Notes: a model not told the origin generated them from the sequence alone. Counted from the first letter of the stretch, positions 1 through 13,920 are shown. The stretch: DNA of 64,000 nt from Archivesica marissinica (GCA_014843695.1 CM026387.1:68917920-68981919); one strand, 5' to 3'. Translations and numbers: made by a program.

Positions 1-1363
1 TATACATATCTATATGTGTTACACCCAGTATACATATCTATATGTGCTACACTCAGTATACATATCTATATGTGTTACACCCAGTATACATATCTATATG
101 TGTAACACCGTGTATACATATCTATATGTGTTACACCCAGTATACATATCTATATGTGCTACACTCAGTATACATATCTATATGTGTTACACCCAGTATA
201 CATATCTATGTGTTACACCGTGTATACATATCTATATGTGTAACACCGTGTATACATATCTATATGTGTTAAACCCAGTATACATATCTATATGTGCTGC
301 ACCAAGTATACACATCTATATGTGCTGCACCAAGTATACACATCTATATGTGTAACACCCAGTATACATATCTATATGTGCTGCACCCAGTATACATATC
401 TATATGTGCTGCACCAAGTATACATATCTATATGTGTAACACCCAGTATACATATCTATATGTGTAACACCCAGTATACATATCTGTATGTGTTACACCG
501 AGTATACATATCTGTATGTGTTACACCGAGTATACATATCTGTATGTGTTACACCCAGTATACATATCTATATGTGCTGCACCCAGTATACATATCTATA
601 TGTGCTGCACCCAGTATACATATCTGTATGTGTTATACCCAGTATACATATCTATATGTGCTACACCCAGTATACATATCTATATGTGTTACACCCAGTA
701 TACATATCTATATGTGCTGCACCCAGTATACATATCTATATGTGCTACACCCAGTATACATATCTATATGTGTTACACCCAGTATACATATCTATATGTG
801 TTACACCCAGTATACATATCTATATGTGTTACACCCAGTATACATATCTATATGTGCTGCACCCAGTATACATATCTATATGTGCTGCACCCAGTATACA
901 TATCTATATGTGTTACACCCAGTATACATATCTATATGTGTAACACCGTGTATACATATCTATATGTGTTACACCCAGTATACATATCTATATGTGTAAC
1001 ACCGTGTATACATATCTATATGTGTTACACCCAGTATACATATCTATATGTGTTACACAGAGTATACATATCTATATGTGCAGCACCCAGTATACATATC
1101 TATATGTGTTACACAGAGTATACATATCTGTATGTGCTGCACCCAGTATACACATCTATATGTGTTACACAGAGTATACATATCTATATGTGCAGCACCC
1201 AGTATACATATCTATATGTGTTACACCCAGTATACATATCTATATGTGCTGCACCCAGTATACATATCTATATGTGCTGCACCCAGTATACATATCTATA
1301 TGTGCTGCACCCAGTATACATATCTAATATGTGCTGCACCCAGTATACATATCTATATGTGTT
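1..1363. repeat. Tandem array, 28-bp unit
   Basis: About 48 copies of a 28-bp unit with core tatacatatctatatgtg followed by a variable 9-10 bp tail (ttacacccag, ctgcacccag, taacaccgtg). Variation sits mainly in the tail, so the copies fall into a few subtypes that are mixed along the array. One copy near 1325 has an extra base. Because 28 is not a multiple of 3, the translated pattern cycles through three frames; the open frames are a product of the stop-free unit and not a gene. The array starts before the window and runs into the assembly gap. Confidence 0.97.
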
Positions 1364-2363
1364 NNNNNNNNNNNNNNNNNNNNNNNNNNNNNNNNNNNNN
1401 NNNNNNNNNNNNNNNNNNNNNNNNNNNNNNNNNNNNNNNNNNNNNNNNNNNNNNNNNNNNNNNNNNNNNNNNNNNNNNNNNNNNNNNNNNNNNNNNNNNN
1501 NNNNNNNNNNNNNNNNNNNNNNNNNNNNNNNNNNNNNNNNNNNNNNNNNNNNNNNNNNNNNNNNNNNNNNNNNNNNNNNNNNNNNNNNNNNNNNNNNNNN
1601 NNNNNNNNNNNNNNNNNNNNNNNNNNNNNNNNNNNNNNNNNNNNNNNNNNNNNNNNNNNNNNNNNNNNNNNNNNNNNNNNNNNNNNNNNNNNNNNNNNNN
1701 NNNNNNNNNNNNNNNNNNNNNNNNNNNNNNNNNNNNNNNNNNNNNNNNNNNNNNNNNNNNNNNNNNNNNNNNNNNNNNNNNNNNNNNNNNNNNNNNNNNN
1801 NNNNNNNNNNNNNNNNNNNNNNNNNNNNNNNNNNNNNNNNNNNNNNNNNNNNNNNNNNNNNNNNNNNNNNNNNNNNNNNNNNNNNNNNNNNNNNNNNNNN
1901 NNNNNNNNNNNNNNNNNNNNNNNNNNNNNNNNNNNNNNNNNNNNNNNNNNNNNNNNNNNNNNNNNNNNNNNNNNNNNNNNNNNNNNNNNNNNNNNNNNNN
2001 NNNNNNNNNNNNNNNNNNNNNNNNNNNNNNNNNNNNNNNNNNNNNNNNNNNNNNNNNNNNNNNNNNNNNNNNNNNNNNNNNNNNNNNNNNNNNNNNNNNN
2101 NNNNNNNNNNNNNNNNNNNNNNNNNNNNNNNNNNNNNNNNNNNNNNNNNNNNNNNNNNNNNNNNNNNNNNNNNNNNNNNNNNNNNNNNNNNNNNNNNNNN
2201 NNNNNNNNNNNNNNNNNNNNNNNNNNNNNNNNNNNNNNNNNNNNNNNNNNNNNNNNNNNNNNNNNNNNNNNNNNNNNNNNNNNNNNNNNNNNNNNNNNNN
2301 NNNNNNNNNNNNNNNNNNNNNNNNNNNNNNNNNNNNNNNNNNNNNNNNNNNNNNNNNNNNNNN
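1364..2363. other. Assembly gap, 1000 Ns
   Basis: Exactly 1000 N characters, the usual placeholder for a gap of unknown size. It separates the 28-bp array on the left from a different 23-bp array on the right, so the true junction and the true length of both arrays are unknown. Confidence 0.99.
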
Positions 2364-5300
2364 TATCTAATACAATATGTGTCAACTATCTAATACAATA
2401 CGTGTCAACTATCTAATACAATACGTGTCAACTATCTAATACAATACGTGTCAACTATCTAATACAATACGTGTCAACTATGTAATACAATACGTGTCAA
2501 CTATCTAATACAATACGTGTTAACTATCTAATACAATACGTGTCAACTATATAATACAATATGTGTCAACTATATAATACATGTGTCAACTATCTAATAC
2601 AATATGCATCAACTATCTAATACAATATGTGTCAACTACTAATACAATACGTGTCAACTATATAATACAATATGTGTCAACTATATAATATATGTGTCAA
2701 CTATCTAATACAATATGTGTCAACTATCTAATACAATACATGTCAACTATCTAATACAATATGTGTCAACTATCTAATACAATATGTGTCAACTATCTAA
2801 TACAATACGTGTCAACTATATAATACATGTGTCAACTATCTAATACAATATGTGTCAACTATCTAATACAATACGTGTCAACTATCTAATACAATATGTG
2901 TCAACTATCTAATACAATATGTGTCAACTATCTGATACAATATGTGTCAACTATCTAATACAATACGTGTCAACTATATAATACAATACGTGTCAACTAT
3001 ATAATACAATATGTGTCAACTATCTAATACAATATGTGTCAACTATCTGATACAATATGTATCAACTATATAATACAATATGTGTCAACTATCTAATACA
3101 ATACGTGTCAACTATATAATACATGTGTCAACTATCTAATACAATATGTGTCAACTATCTAATACAATATGTATCAACTATCTAATACAATACGTGTCAA
3201 CTATCTAATACAATACGTGTCAACTATCTAATACATGTATCAACTATCTGATACAATACGTGTCAACTATCTAATACAATATGTATCAACTATCTAATAC
3301 AATATGTGTCAACTATCTAATACAATATGTATCAACTATCTAATACAATATGTATCAACTATATAATACATGTGTCAACTATCTAATACAATATGTGTCA
3401 ACTATATAATACATGTGTCAACTATCTAATACAATATGTATCAACTATATAATACAATACGTGTCAACTATCTAATACAATACGTGTCAACTATCTAATA
3501 CAATATGTATCAACTATCTAATACAATACGTGTCAACTATCTAATACAATATGTGTCAACTATCTAATACAATACGTGTCAACTATCTAATACATGTGTC
3601 AACTATCTAATACAATACGTGTCAACTATCTAATACAATACGTGTCAACTATATAAACAAATCTAATACAATGTGTCAACTATCTAATACATGTGTCAAC
3701 TATCTAATACAATACGTGTCAACTATCTAATACAATATGTGTCAACTATCTAATACATGTGTCAACTATCTAATACAATATGTGTCAACTATCTAATACA
3801 TGTGTCAACTATCTAATACAATACGTGTCAACTATCTAATACAATATGTGTCAACTATCTAATACAATATATGTCAACTATCTAATACAATATGTGTCAA
3901 CTATCTAATACAATATGTGTCAACTATCTAATACAATATGTGTCAACTATCTAATACATGTGTCAACTATCTAATACAATATGTGTCAACTATCTAATAC
4001 AATACGTGTCAACTATCTAATACAATATATGTCAACTATATAATATATGTGTCAACTATCTAATACAATATGTGTCAACTATCTAATACAATATGTGTCA
4101 ACTATCTAATACAATATATGTCAACTATCTAATACAATATGTGTCAACTATCTAATACAATATGCATCAACTATCTAATACAATATGTGTCAACTATCTA
4201 ATACATGTGTCAACTATCTAATACAATATTGTCAACTATCTAATACAATAGTGTCAACTATCTAATACAATAGGTGTCAACTATCTAATACAATATGTGT
4301 CAACTATCTAATACAATACGTGTCAACTATCTAATACAATACATGTCAACTATCTAATACAATACGTGTCAACTATATAATACAATATATGTCAACTATC
4401 TAATACAATATGTGTCAACTATCTAATACAATATGTGTCAATTATCTAATACAATATGTGTCAACTATCTAATACAATATGTGTCAACTATCTAATACAA
4501 TATGTGTCAACTATCTAATACAATATGTGTCAACTATCTAATACAATACGTGTCAACTATCTAATACAATACGTGTCAACTATCTAATAGAATACGTGTC
4601 AACTATCTAATACAATACGTGTCAACTATATAATACATGTGTCAACTATCTAATACAATATGTGTCAACTATCTAATACAATATGTGTCAACTATCTAAT
4701 ACAATATGTGTCAACTATCTAATACAATATGTGTCAACTATCTAATACAATATGTGTCAACTATCTAATACAATACGTGTCAACTATCTAATACAATACG
4801 TGTCAACTATCTAATAGAATACGTGTCAACTATCTAATACAATACGTGTCAACTATATAATACATGTGTCAACTATCTAATACAATATGTGTCAACTATC
4901 TAATACAATATGTGTCAACTATCTAATACAATACGTGTCAACTATCTAATACAATATATGTCAACTATATAATATATGTGTCAACTATCTAATACAATAT
5001 GTGTCAACTATCTAATACAATATGTGTCAACTATCTAATACAATACGTGTCAACTATCTAATACATGTGTCAACTATCTAATACAATATGTGTCAACTAT
5101 CTAATACATGTGTCAACTATCTAATACAATATGTGTCAACTATCTAATACAATATGTGTCAACTATCTAATACAATACGTGTCAACTATCTAATACAATA
5201 CGTGTCAACTATCTAATACAATATGTGTCAACTATCTAATACAATATGTGTCAACTATCTAATACAATACGTGTCAACTATCTAATACAATATGTGTCAA

Positions 5301-8300
5301 CTATCTAATACATGTGTCAACTATCTAATACAATACGTGTCAACTATCTAATACAATACGTGTCAACTATCTAATACAATACGTGTCAACTATCTAATAC
5401 AATACGTGTCAACTATCTAATACAATATGTGTCAACTATCTAATACAATATGTGTCAACTATCTAATACAATACGTGTCAACTATCTAATACAATACGTG
5501 TCAACTATATAATACAATATGTATCAACTATCTAATACAATACGTGTCAACTATCTAATACAATACGTGTCAACTATCTGATACAATATGTGTCAACTAT
5601 ATAATACATGTGTCAACTATCTAATACAATATGTGTCAACTATCTAATACAATATGTGTCAACTATCTAATACAATACGTGTCAACTATCTAATACAATA
5701 CGTGTCAACTATCTAATACAATACGTGTCAACTATCTAATACAATATGTGTCAACTATCTAATACAATATGTGTCAACTATATAATACAATACGTGTCAA
5801 CTATCTAATACAATATGTGTCAACTATCTAATACAATACGTGTCAACTATCTAATACAATACGTGTCAACTATCTAATACAATATGTGTCAACTATCTAA
5901 TACATGTGTCAACTATCTAATACAATATGTGTCAACTATCTAATACAATATGTGTCAACTATCTAATACAATATGTGTCAACTATCTAATACAATACGTG
6001 TCAACTATCTAATACAATACGTGTCAACTATCTATACAATAGTGTCAACTATCTAATACAATACGTGTCAACTATCTAATACAATACGTGTCAACTATCT
6101 AATACAATATGTGTCAACTATCTAATACAATATGTGTCAACTATCTAATACAATACGTGTCAACTATCTAATACAATACGTGTCAACTATATAATACAAT
6201 ATGTATCAACTATCTAATACAATACGTGTCAACTATCTAATACAATACGTGTCAACTATCTGATACAATATGTGTCAACTATATAATACATGTGTCAACT
6301 ATCTAATACAATATGTGTCAACTATCTAATAAATATGTGTCAACTATCTAATACAATACGTGTCAACTATCTAATACAATACGTGTCAACTATCTAATAC
6401 AATACGTGTCAACTATCTAATACATTATGTGTCAACTATCTAATACAATATGTGTCAACTATATAATACAATACGTGTCAACTATCTAATACAATACGTG
6501 TCAACTATATAATACAATATGTATCAACTATCTAATACAATACGTGTCAACTATCTAATACAATACGTGTCAACTATCTAATACAATACGTGTCAACTAT
6601 CTAATACAATATGTATCAACTATCTAATACAATACGTGTCAACTATCTAATACAATACGTGTCAACTATCTAATACAATATGTATCAACTATCTAATACA
6701 ATATGTATCAACTATCTAATACAATACGTGTCAACTATCTAATACAATACGTGTCAACTATCTAATACAATACGTGTCAACTATCTAATACAATACGTGT
6801 CAACTATATAATACATGTGTCAACTATCTAATACAATATGCATCAACTATCTAATACAATATGTGTCAACTATCTAATACAATACGTGTCAACTATCTAA
6901 TACAATATGTGTCAACTATCTAATACAATATGCATCAACTATCTAATACAATATGTGTCAACTATCTAATACAATATGTGTCAACTATATAATACATGTG
7001 TCAACTATCTAATACAATACGTGTCAACTATCTAATACAATACGTGTCAACTATCTAATACAATACGTGTCAACTATCTAATACAATACGTGTCAACTAT
7101 CTAATACAATACGTGTCAACTATCTAATACAATACGTGTCAACTATCTAATACATGTGTCAACTATCTAATACAATATGTGTCAACTATCTAATACAATA
7201 CGTGTCAACTATCTAATACAATATGTGTCAACTATCTAATACAATACGTGTCAACTATATAATACAATACGTGTCAACTATCTAATACAATATGTGTCAA
7301 CTATCTAATACAATATGTGTCAACTATCTAATACAATACGTGTCAACTATCTAATACAATACTGTCAACTATATAATACAATATGTGTCAACTATCTAAT
7401 ACAATACGTGTCAACTATCTAATACATGTGTCAACTATCTAATACAATATGTGTCAACTATCTAATACAATATGTGTCAACTATCTAATACAATATGTGT
7501 CAACTATCTAATACAATACGTGTCAACTATCTAATACAATATGTGTCAACTATCTAATACATGTGTCAACTATCTACAATAGTGTCAACTATCTAATACA
7601 ATACGTGTCAACTATCTAATACAATATGTGTCAACTATCTAATACAATACGTGTCAACTATCTAATACAATACGTGTCAACTATCTAATACAATACGTGT
7701 CAACTATCTAATACAATACGTGTCAACTATCTAATACAATACGTGTCAACTATCTAATACAATACGTGTCAACTATCTAATACAATACGTGTCAACTATC
7801 TAATACAATACGTGTCAACTATCTAATACAATATGTGTCAACTATCTAATACAATACGTGTCAACTATCTAATACAATACGTGTCAACTATCTAATACAA
7901 TACGTGTCAACTATCTAATACAATACGTGTCAACTATCTAATACAATACGTGTCAACTATCTAATACAATACGTGTCAACTATCTAATACAATACGTGTC
8001 AACTATATAATACAATATGTGTCAACTATATAATACATGTGTCAACTATCTAATACAATATGCATCAACTATCTAATACAATATGTGTCAACTATCTAAT
8101 ACAATACGTGTCAACTATATAATACAATATGTGTCAACTATATAATATATGTGTCAACTATCTAATACAATATGTGTCAACTATCTAATACAATACATGT
8201 CAACTATCTAATACAATATGTGTCAACTATCTAATACAATATGTGTCAACTATCTAATACAATACGTGTCAACTATATAATACATGTGTCAACTATCTAA

Positions 8301-9945
8301 TACAATATGTGTCAACTATCTAATACAATACGTGTCAACTATCTAATACAATATGTGTCAACTATCTAATACAATACGTGTCAACTATATAATACATGTG
8401 TCAACTATCTAATACAATATGTGTCAACTATCTAATACAATACGTGTCAACTATCTAATACAATATGTGTCAACTATCTAATACAATATGTGTCAACTAT
8501 CTGATACAATATGTGTCAACTATCTAATACAATACGTGTCAACTATATAATACAATATGTGTCAACTATCTAATACAATATGTGTCAACTATCTGATACA
8601 ATATGTATCAACTATATAATACAATATGTGTCAACTATCTAATACAATACGTGTCAACTATATAATACATGTGTCAACTATCTAATACAATATGTGTCAA
8701 CTATCTAATACAATATGTATCAACTATCTAATACAATACGTGTCAACTATCTAATACAATACGTGTCAACTATCTAATACATGTATCAACTATCTGATAC
8801 AATACGTGTCAACTATCTAATACAATATGTATCAACTATCTAATACAATATGTGTCAACTATCTAATACAATATGTATCAACTATCTAATACAATATGTA
8901 TCAACTATATAATACATGTGTCAACTATCTAATACAATATGTGTCAACTATATAATACATGTGTCAACTATCTAATACAATATGTATCAACTATATAATA
9001 CATGTGTCAACTATCTGATACAATACGTGTCAACTATCTAATACAATATGTATCAACTATATAATACATTTGTCAACTATCTAATACATGTGTCAACTAT
9101 CTAATACAATACGTGTCAACTATCTAATACAATATGTGTCAACTATCTAATACAATATGTATCAACTATCTAATACATGTGTCAACTATATAATACATGT
9201 GTCAACTATCTAATACATGTGTCAACTATCTGATACAATACGTGTCAACTATCTAATACAATACGTGTCAACTATATAATACATGTGTCAATTATCTAAT
9301 ACAATATGTGTCAACTATCTAATACATGTGTCAACTATCTGATACAATACGTGTCAACTATCTAATACAATACGTGTCAACTATATAATACATGTGTCAA
9401 CTATCTAATACAATATGTGTCAACTATCTAATACATGTGTCAACTATCTAATACAATACGTGTCAACTATCTAATACAATATGTGTCAACTATCTAATAC
9501 AATACGTGTCAACTATCTAATGCAATATGTGTCAACTATCTAATACAATATGTGTCAACTATCTAATACAATACGTGTCAACTATCTGATACAATACGTG
9601 TCAACTATCTAATACAATACGTGTCAACTATCTAATACAATACGTGTCAACTATCTAATACAATATGCATCAACTATCTAATACAATACGTGTCAACTAT
9701 CTAATACAATATGTATCAACTATCTAATACAATACCTGTCAACTATATAATACAATACGTGTCAACTATATAATACATTATGTGTCAACTATCTAATACA
9801 ATATGTGTCAACTATCTAATACAATATGTGTCAACTATCTAATACGATATATGTCAACTATCTAATACAATATATGTCAACTATATAATACATGTGTCAA
9901 CTATCTAATACAATATATGTCAATATCTAATACATGTGTCAACTA
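2364..9945. repeat. Tandem array, 23-bp unit (7.6 kb)
   Basis: The longest array in the window, roughly 330 copies of a 23-bp unit with core tatctaatacaata followed by ygtgtcaac. A frequent 20-bp variant lacks three bases (taatacatgtgtcaac), and point variants such as tatataatac, tgcatcaac and tatctgatac recur. Blocks of variants are repeated within the array: the order of variants around 2550-3430 recurs around 8005-8990, and a rare tctaatagaat variant occurs twice 227 bp apart (4584 and 4811). No ORF of interest is present. AT content is high. Confidence 0.97.
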
Positions 9946-10425
9946 ACTAAAATAATTCTTTTTTTGTTTATAAAATTGCAGAAACATCCAGTTAGAGGCA
10001 ACCAGACATTGACCGGGCCTCTCTTAAACCAGACATTGACCGGTCCTCTCTTAAACCAGACATTGACCGGGCCTCTCTTAAACCAGACATTGACCGGGCC
10101 TCTCTTAAACCAGACATTGACCGGGCCTCTCTTAAACCAGACATTGACCGGGCCTCTCTTAAACCAGACATTGACCGGGCCTCTCTTAAACCAGACATTG
10201 ACCGGGCCTCTCTTAAACCAGACATTGACCGGGCCTCTCTTAAACCAGACATTGACCGGGCCTCTCTTAAACCAGACATTGACCGGGCCTCTCTTAAACC
10301 AGACATTGACCGGGCCTCTCTTAAACCAGACATTGACCGGGCCTCTCTTCGTTTTTGATTTCTTCAAACCTTATGTTGCACGGCTGATTACCTATATTTC
10401 ATACCAAACAATACTGGAATACTAG
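9934..10425 (+). CDS. Possible repeat-containing exon (9-residue repeat), doubtful
   Basis: An open frame of 163 codons, most of it 13 copies of the nonapeptide NQTLTGPLL, encoded by the 27-bp array. Just upstream (9957-9981) is a pyrimidine-rich stretch ending in attgcag, which looks like a 3' splice site, so translation could begin as an internal exon near 9982 (KHPVRG before the first repeat). Each repeat carries an N-X-T glycosylation sequon. After the array the frame continues for about 25 residues to a stop at 10425. No family is recognised. The opposite strand is also open (KRGPVNVWF repeats), which weakens the coding case, and no clear partner exon or donor was found. Confidence 0.2.
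   Translation: MCQLTKIILFLFIKLQKHPVRGNQTLTGPLLNQTLTGPLLNQTLTGPLLNQTLTGPLLNQTLTGPLLNQTLTGPLLNQTLTGPLLNQTLTGPLLNQTLTGPLLNQTLTGPLLNQTLTGPLLNQTLTGPLLNQTLTGPLFVFDFFKPYVARLITYISYQTILEY
10001..10349. repeat. Tandem array, 27-bp unit x13
   Basis: Thirteen copies of a 27-bp unit beginning accagacattgaccgggcct. All but copy 2 (ggtcct in place of gggcct) and the ends look identical, making this one of the most homogeneous arrays here. The low divergence suggests recent expansion, or continuing homogenisation, or selection. Confidence 0.97.
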
Positions 10426-10798
10426 AACAGCCAACATTACACAACCGCTGTGCTTCTATCAAGAAGGAACTATGGATATACGAACACACATGAGCACATT
10501 AGAAACAACGAATAGTTAGGCAACGGTATAAATTAATGTCATAAATATGAACCGTTAGCCCTGGAAACTATTTTTTTAATATTTTGATATACAGTACATG
10601 TAAATTTCTTTAAAATAATATCACTAGGCCTGGAGGTTTTAAAGCTTGTCTCCAATCTCAATCTCAACCTCGTGCCTCGGGTCACTGGAAGAGGTGCGGG
10701 CCTTTTATATAGTTTCGACTTAATTCGTTTTGAAAAAATAACAATCTATAACTTTGTAATGTTTTCCCAATTCTGCAGTTAGTAATACAAAATAAAAT
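10351..10798. other. Unique AT-rich spacer
   Basis: No gene, SINE or transposon end recognised. It holds an unremarkable AT-rich stretch with a few poly-T and poly-A runs. Confidence 0.6.
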
Positions 10799-11034
10799 GA
10801 CGTCACAATGACACGACGTCAAAAAGACACGACGTCAAAATAGCACGACGTCAAAATAGTACGACGTCAAACGTACACGACGTCAAAATAACACATCAAA
10901 ATGACACGACGTCAAAATTGCACGACGTCAAAATAGTACGACGTCAAAATTACACGACGTCAAAATAACACGACATAAAAATGACACGACGTCAAAATAG
11001 CACGACGTTAACATCACACGACGTCAAAATAGCA
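10799..11034. repeat. Degenerate 16-bp array with CRE-like cores
   Basis: About 14 degenerate copies of a roughly 16-bp unit, cacgacgtcaaaatag. The first element, tgacgtca at 10799-10806, is the perfect palindromic cAMP-response element consensus. Most later copies read cgacgtca, one base from consensus, and a few are further decayed (acacatcaaaa, cgacataaaa, cgacgttaac). The spacing is close to 1.5 helical turns. Known biology: TGACGTCA is bound by CREB/ATF bZIP dimers. Whether this cluster binds anything is inference. Confidence 0.85.
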
Positions 11035-11035
11035 A

Positions 11036-11458
11036 TTGTCTTAGTTTATAGAAAGACTTAGTTTAAGCATACTTATCTTATTGTTGTGTATGTACAATCA
11101 AATCAAAATGACAAATCTGCTGCATGTATGTATGCATGCATGCATGAATACAAATAAGGTGTAGATAGGCAAGAGCTAGCCTCATTATAATAATAACAAC
11201 GTGTGATTTGTCAAGTGTTACAAAATAATAGGAATAAATGAAATATACTTATGCACAATTTGTACGCAAGACATATTTATTACCTACTCCGCCGATTCTT
11301 CAATAATAACATGATTCTTTCGTGTTCTTTTAAACACATTTATATTTTCGCAATATTTAGTCTATTGTGGAAGTTAATTCCATTGTTTCCGAACATGCGT
11401 GTATACGATAGATACATTAATTTTATGTATTAATACAGGGTGGCCTAGAACTAATACA
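11036..11458. other. Unique AT-rich spacer
   Basis: No element recognised. It contains a short tgcatgcatgcatg run near 11133-11146 and a 60-codon open frame (11251-11433) with no recognisable features. Confidence 0.6.
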
Positions 11459-11953
11459 CCTCCGTACCATTTACGAATATTGCACACTACTGATGTGTAC
11501 ACGTACTGGTGTTCCTCCGTACCATCTACGAATATTGCACACTACTGATGTGTACACGTACTGGTGTTCCTCCGTACCATCTACGAATATTGCATACTAC
11601 TGATGTGTACATGTACTGGTGTTCCTCCGTACCATCTACTAATATTGCATACTACTGATGTGTACACGTACTGGTGTTCCTCCGTACCATCTACTAATAT
11701 TGCACACTACTGATGTGTACACGTACTGGTGTTCCTCCGTACCATCTACGAATATTGCACACTACTGATGTGTACATGTACTGGTGTTCCTCCGTACCAT
11801 CTACTAATATTGCATACTACTGATGTGTACACGTACTGGTATTTCTCCGTACCATCTACTAATATTGCATACTACTGATGTGTACACGTACTGGTATTCC
11901 TCAGTACCATCTACGAATATTGCATACTACTGATGTGTACACGTACTGGTATT
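11459..11953. repeat. Tandem array, 55-bp unit x9
   Basis: Nine copies of a 55-bp unit beginning cctccgtaccatctacgaat and ending gtacacgtactggtgtt. Copies differ at a handful of positions (acgaat/actaat, gcacac/gcatac, gtacac/gtacat), and the right-hand copies are slightly more diverged. The period was checked from the recurrence of cctccgt at 11459 and 11514. Confidence 0.97.
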
Positions 11954-12263
11954 AATGAAACCATGTTTGTGATACGTTATAATCATGTACTATCGTTACT
12001 TGCCAAATTCTAACCGAGGCGAGTGCCTCATATGCCTCCGTGTGGCTACGGGCCTGTCGTACAGAAGTTGCTCTAACAGATTGCTAAGTACACGCGTACG
12101 AAACTGTATAGACGATATCCTATACTTGTTACAAGATAAGAGTTATAAGAGCTATGGGAAAACAGCAACATCGTGAGCTTTGATTTCCAAACGAAATAAA
12201 TAGAAAAATAAGAAGGTCACCTTACAATATTTGTCTTCCAGTAAAATAATGTTAACGAAACAT
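11954..12263. other. Unique spacer with a short unsupported ORF
   Basis: Non-repetitive DNA containing an open frame of 63 codons (11985-12176, +). The predicted peptide has four cysteines and no recognisable domain, signal peptide or membrane segment. I do not call it a gene. Confidence 0.5.
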
Positions 12264-13690
12264 ACTTACAGATGCGCTACTTCAGATGCACTACTTACAG
12301 ATGCGCTACTTACAGATACGCTACTTACAGATGCATTACTTACAGATACGCTACGTACAGATACATTACTTACAGATGCGCTACTTACAGATACACTACT
12401 TACAGATGCACTACTTACAGATGCATTACTTACAGATGCATTACTTACAGATGCATTACTTACAGATGCATTACTTACAGATGCATTACTTACAGATGCA
12501 TTACTTACAGATGTATTACTTACATATGCATTACTTACAGATGTATTACTTACAGATGCATTACTTACAGATGCATTACTTACAGATGCATTACTTACAT
12601 ATGCATTACTTACAGATGCATTACTTACAGATGTATTACTTACAGATGCATTACTTACAGATGCATTACTTACAGATGTATTACTTACAGATGTATTACT
12701 TACAGATGCATTACTTACAGATGCATTACTTACAGAGACGCTACTTACAGATGTACTACTTACAGATACGTTACTTACAGATACGTTACTTACAGATGCA
12801 TTACTTACAGATGTATTACTTACAGATACGTTACTTACAGATGCATTACTTACAGATGCATTACTTACAGATGCATTACTTACATATGTATTACTTACAG
12901 ATACGTTACTTACAGATGCATTACTTACAGATGCATTACTTACAGATGTATTACTTACAGATGCGCTACTTACAGATGCATTACTTACAGATACGCTACT
13001 TACAGATGCATTACTTACAGATACGCTACTTACAGATACGCTACTTACAGATGCGCTACTTACATATGTATTACTTACATATACGTTACTTACATATACG
13101 CTACTTACAGATACGCTACTTACAGATACGCTACTTACAGATGCGCTACTTACAGATACGCTACTTACAGATACGCTACTTACAGATACGCTACTTACAT
13201 ATACGTTACTTACAGATGCATTACTTACATATGCATTACTTACAGATGCATTACTTACAGATACGTTACTTACAGATACGCTACTTACAGATGCGCTACT
13301 TACAGATACGCTACTTACAGATACGCTACTTACAGATACGCTACTTACAGATGCATTACTTACATATGTATTACTTACAGATACGTTACTTACATATGTA
13401 CTACTTACAGAGACGCTACTTACATATGCGATGCTAACAGATGCGCTACATACAGATGCGCTACTTACATATACGCTACTTACAGATACGCTACTTACAG
13501 ATGCGATGCTAACAGATGCGCTACATACAGATGCGCTACTTACAGATACGCCACTTACAGATGCGCTACTTACAGATGCGATGCTAACAGATGCGCTACA
13601 TACAGATGCGCTACTTACAGATACGCTACTTACAGATGCGCTACTTACAGATGCGATGCTAACAGATGCGCTACATACAGATGCGCTACA
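12264..13690. repeat. Tandem array, 15-bp unit, about 94 copies
   Basis: Units read cttacagatgcatta with variation almost confined to the four bases after 'at' (gca, gta, acg, gcg) and to the g/t of cagat/catat. After one short unit at the left end, the 15-bp register holds without an insertion or deletion from about 12286 to 13690. Near the right end a longer pattern appears (gatgctaacagatgcgctac) about four times from 13431. The forward frame gives LLTDA/LLTDT repeats (513 codons, 12231-13772) and other frames are also open, so coding is not supported. Confidence 0.97.
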
Positions 13691-13920
13691 GTTCGCCACA
13701 CAATGGATGGGGACAATATCTTATTATTTGTATCGCTATGAATATAATTATTTGCAAGAAACACTACATTAAGTAGAAGCCCTTGAATGTGAATAATCTT
13801 TAGCCAGCCTTGCATAACTATGGTTTTGTATTTTTCTTTTTCTAAGTATCAAGAGTTCAATGTACACATATATCCCTTTCAAAATAATTATCCACAGTAA
13901 AGGGGAATGTGTCACTGTGT

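Noticed and set aside
516..2416. Frames spanning the N block
   Set aside because: They are only continuous because N codons are not counted as stops.
1..9945. CRISPR array
   Set aside because: The repeats are contiguous with no unique spacers, in eukaryotic-type sequence, with no cas genes.
11251..11433. 60-codon frame
   Set aside because: No motif, low-complexity aromatic/Ile-rich composition expected from AT-rich DNA.
12231..13772. 513-codon LLTDA-repeat frame
   Set aside because: Other frames of the same 15-bp array are open as well. Kept only as a finding about the unbroken register, not as a gene.
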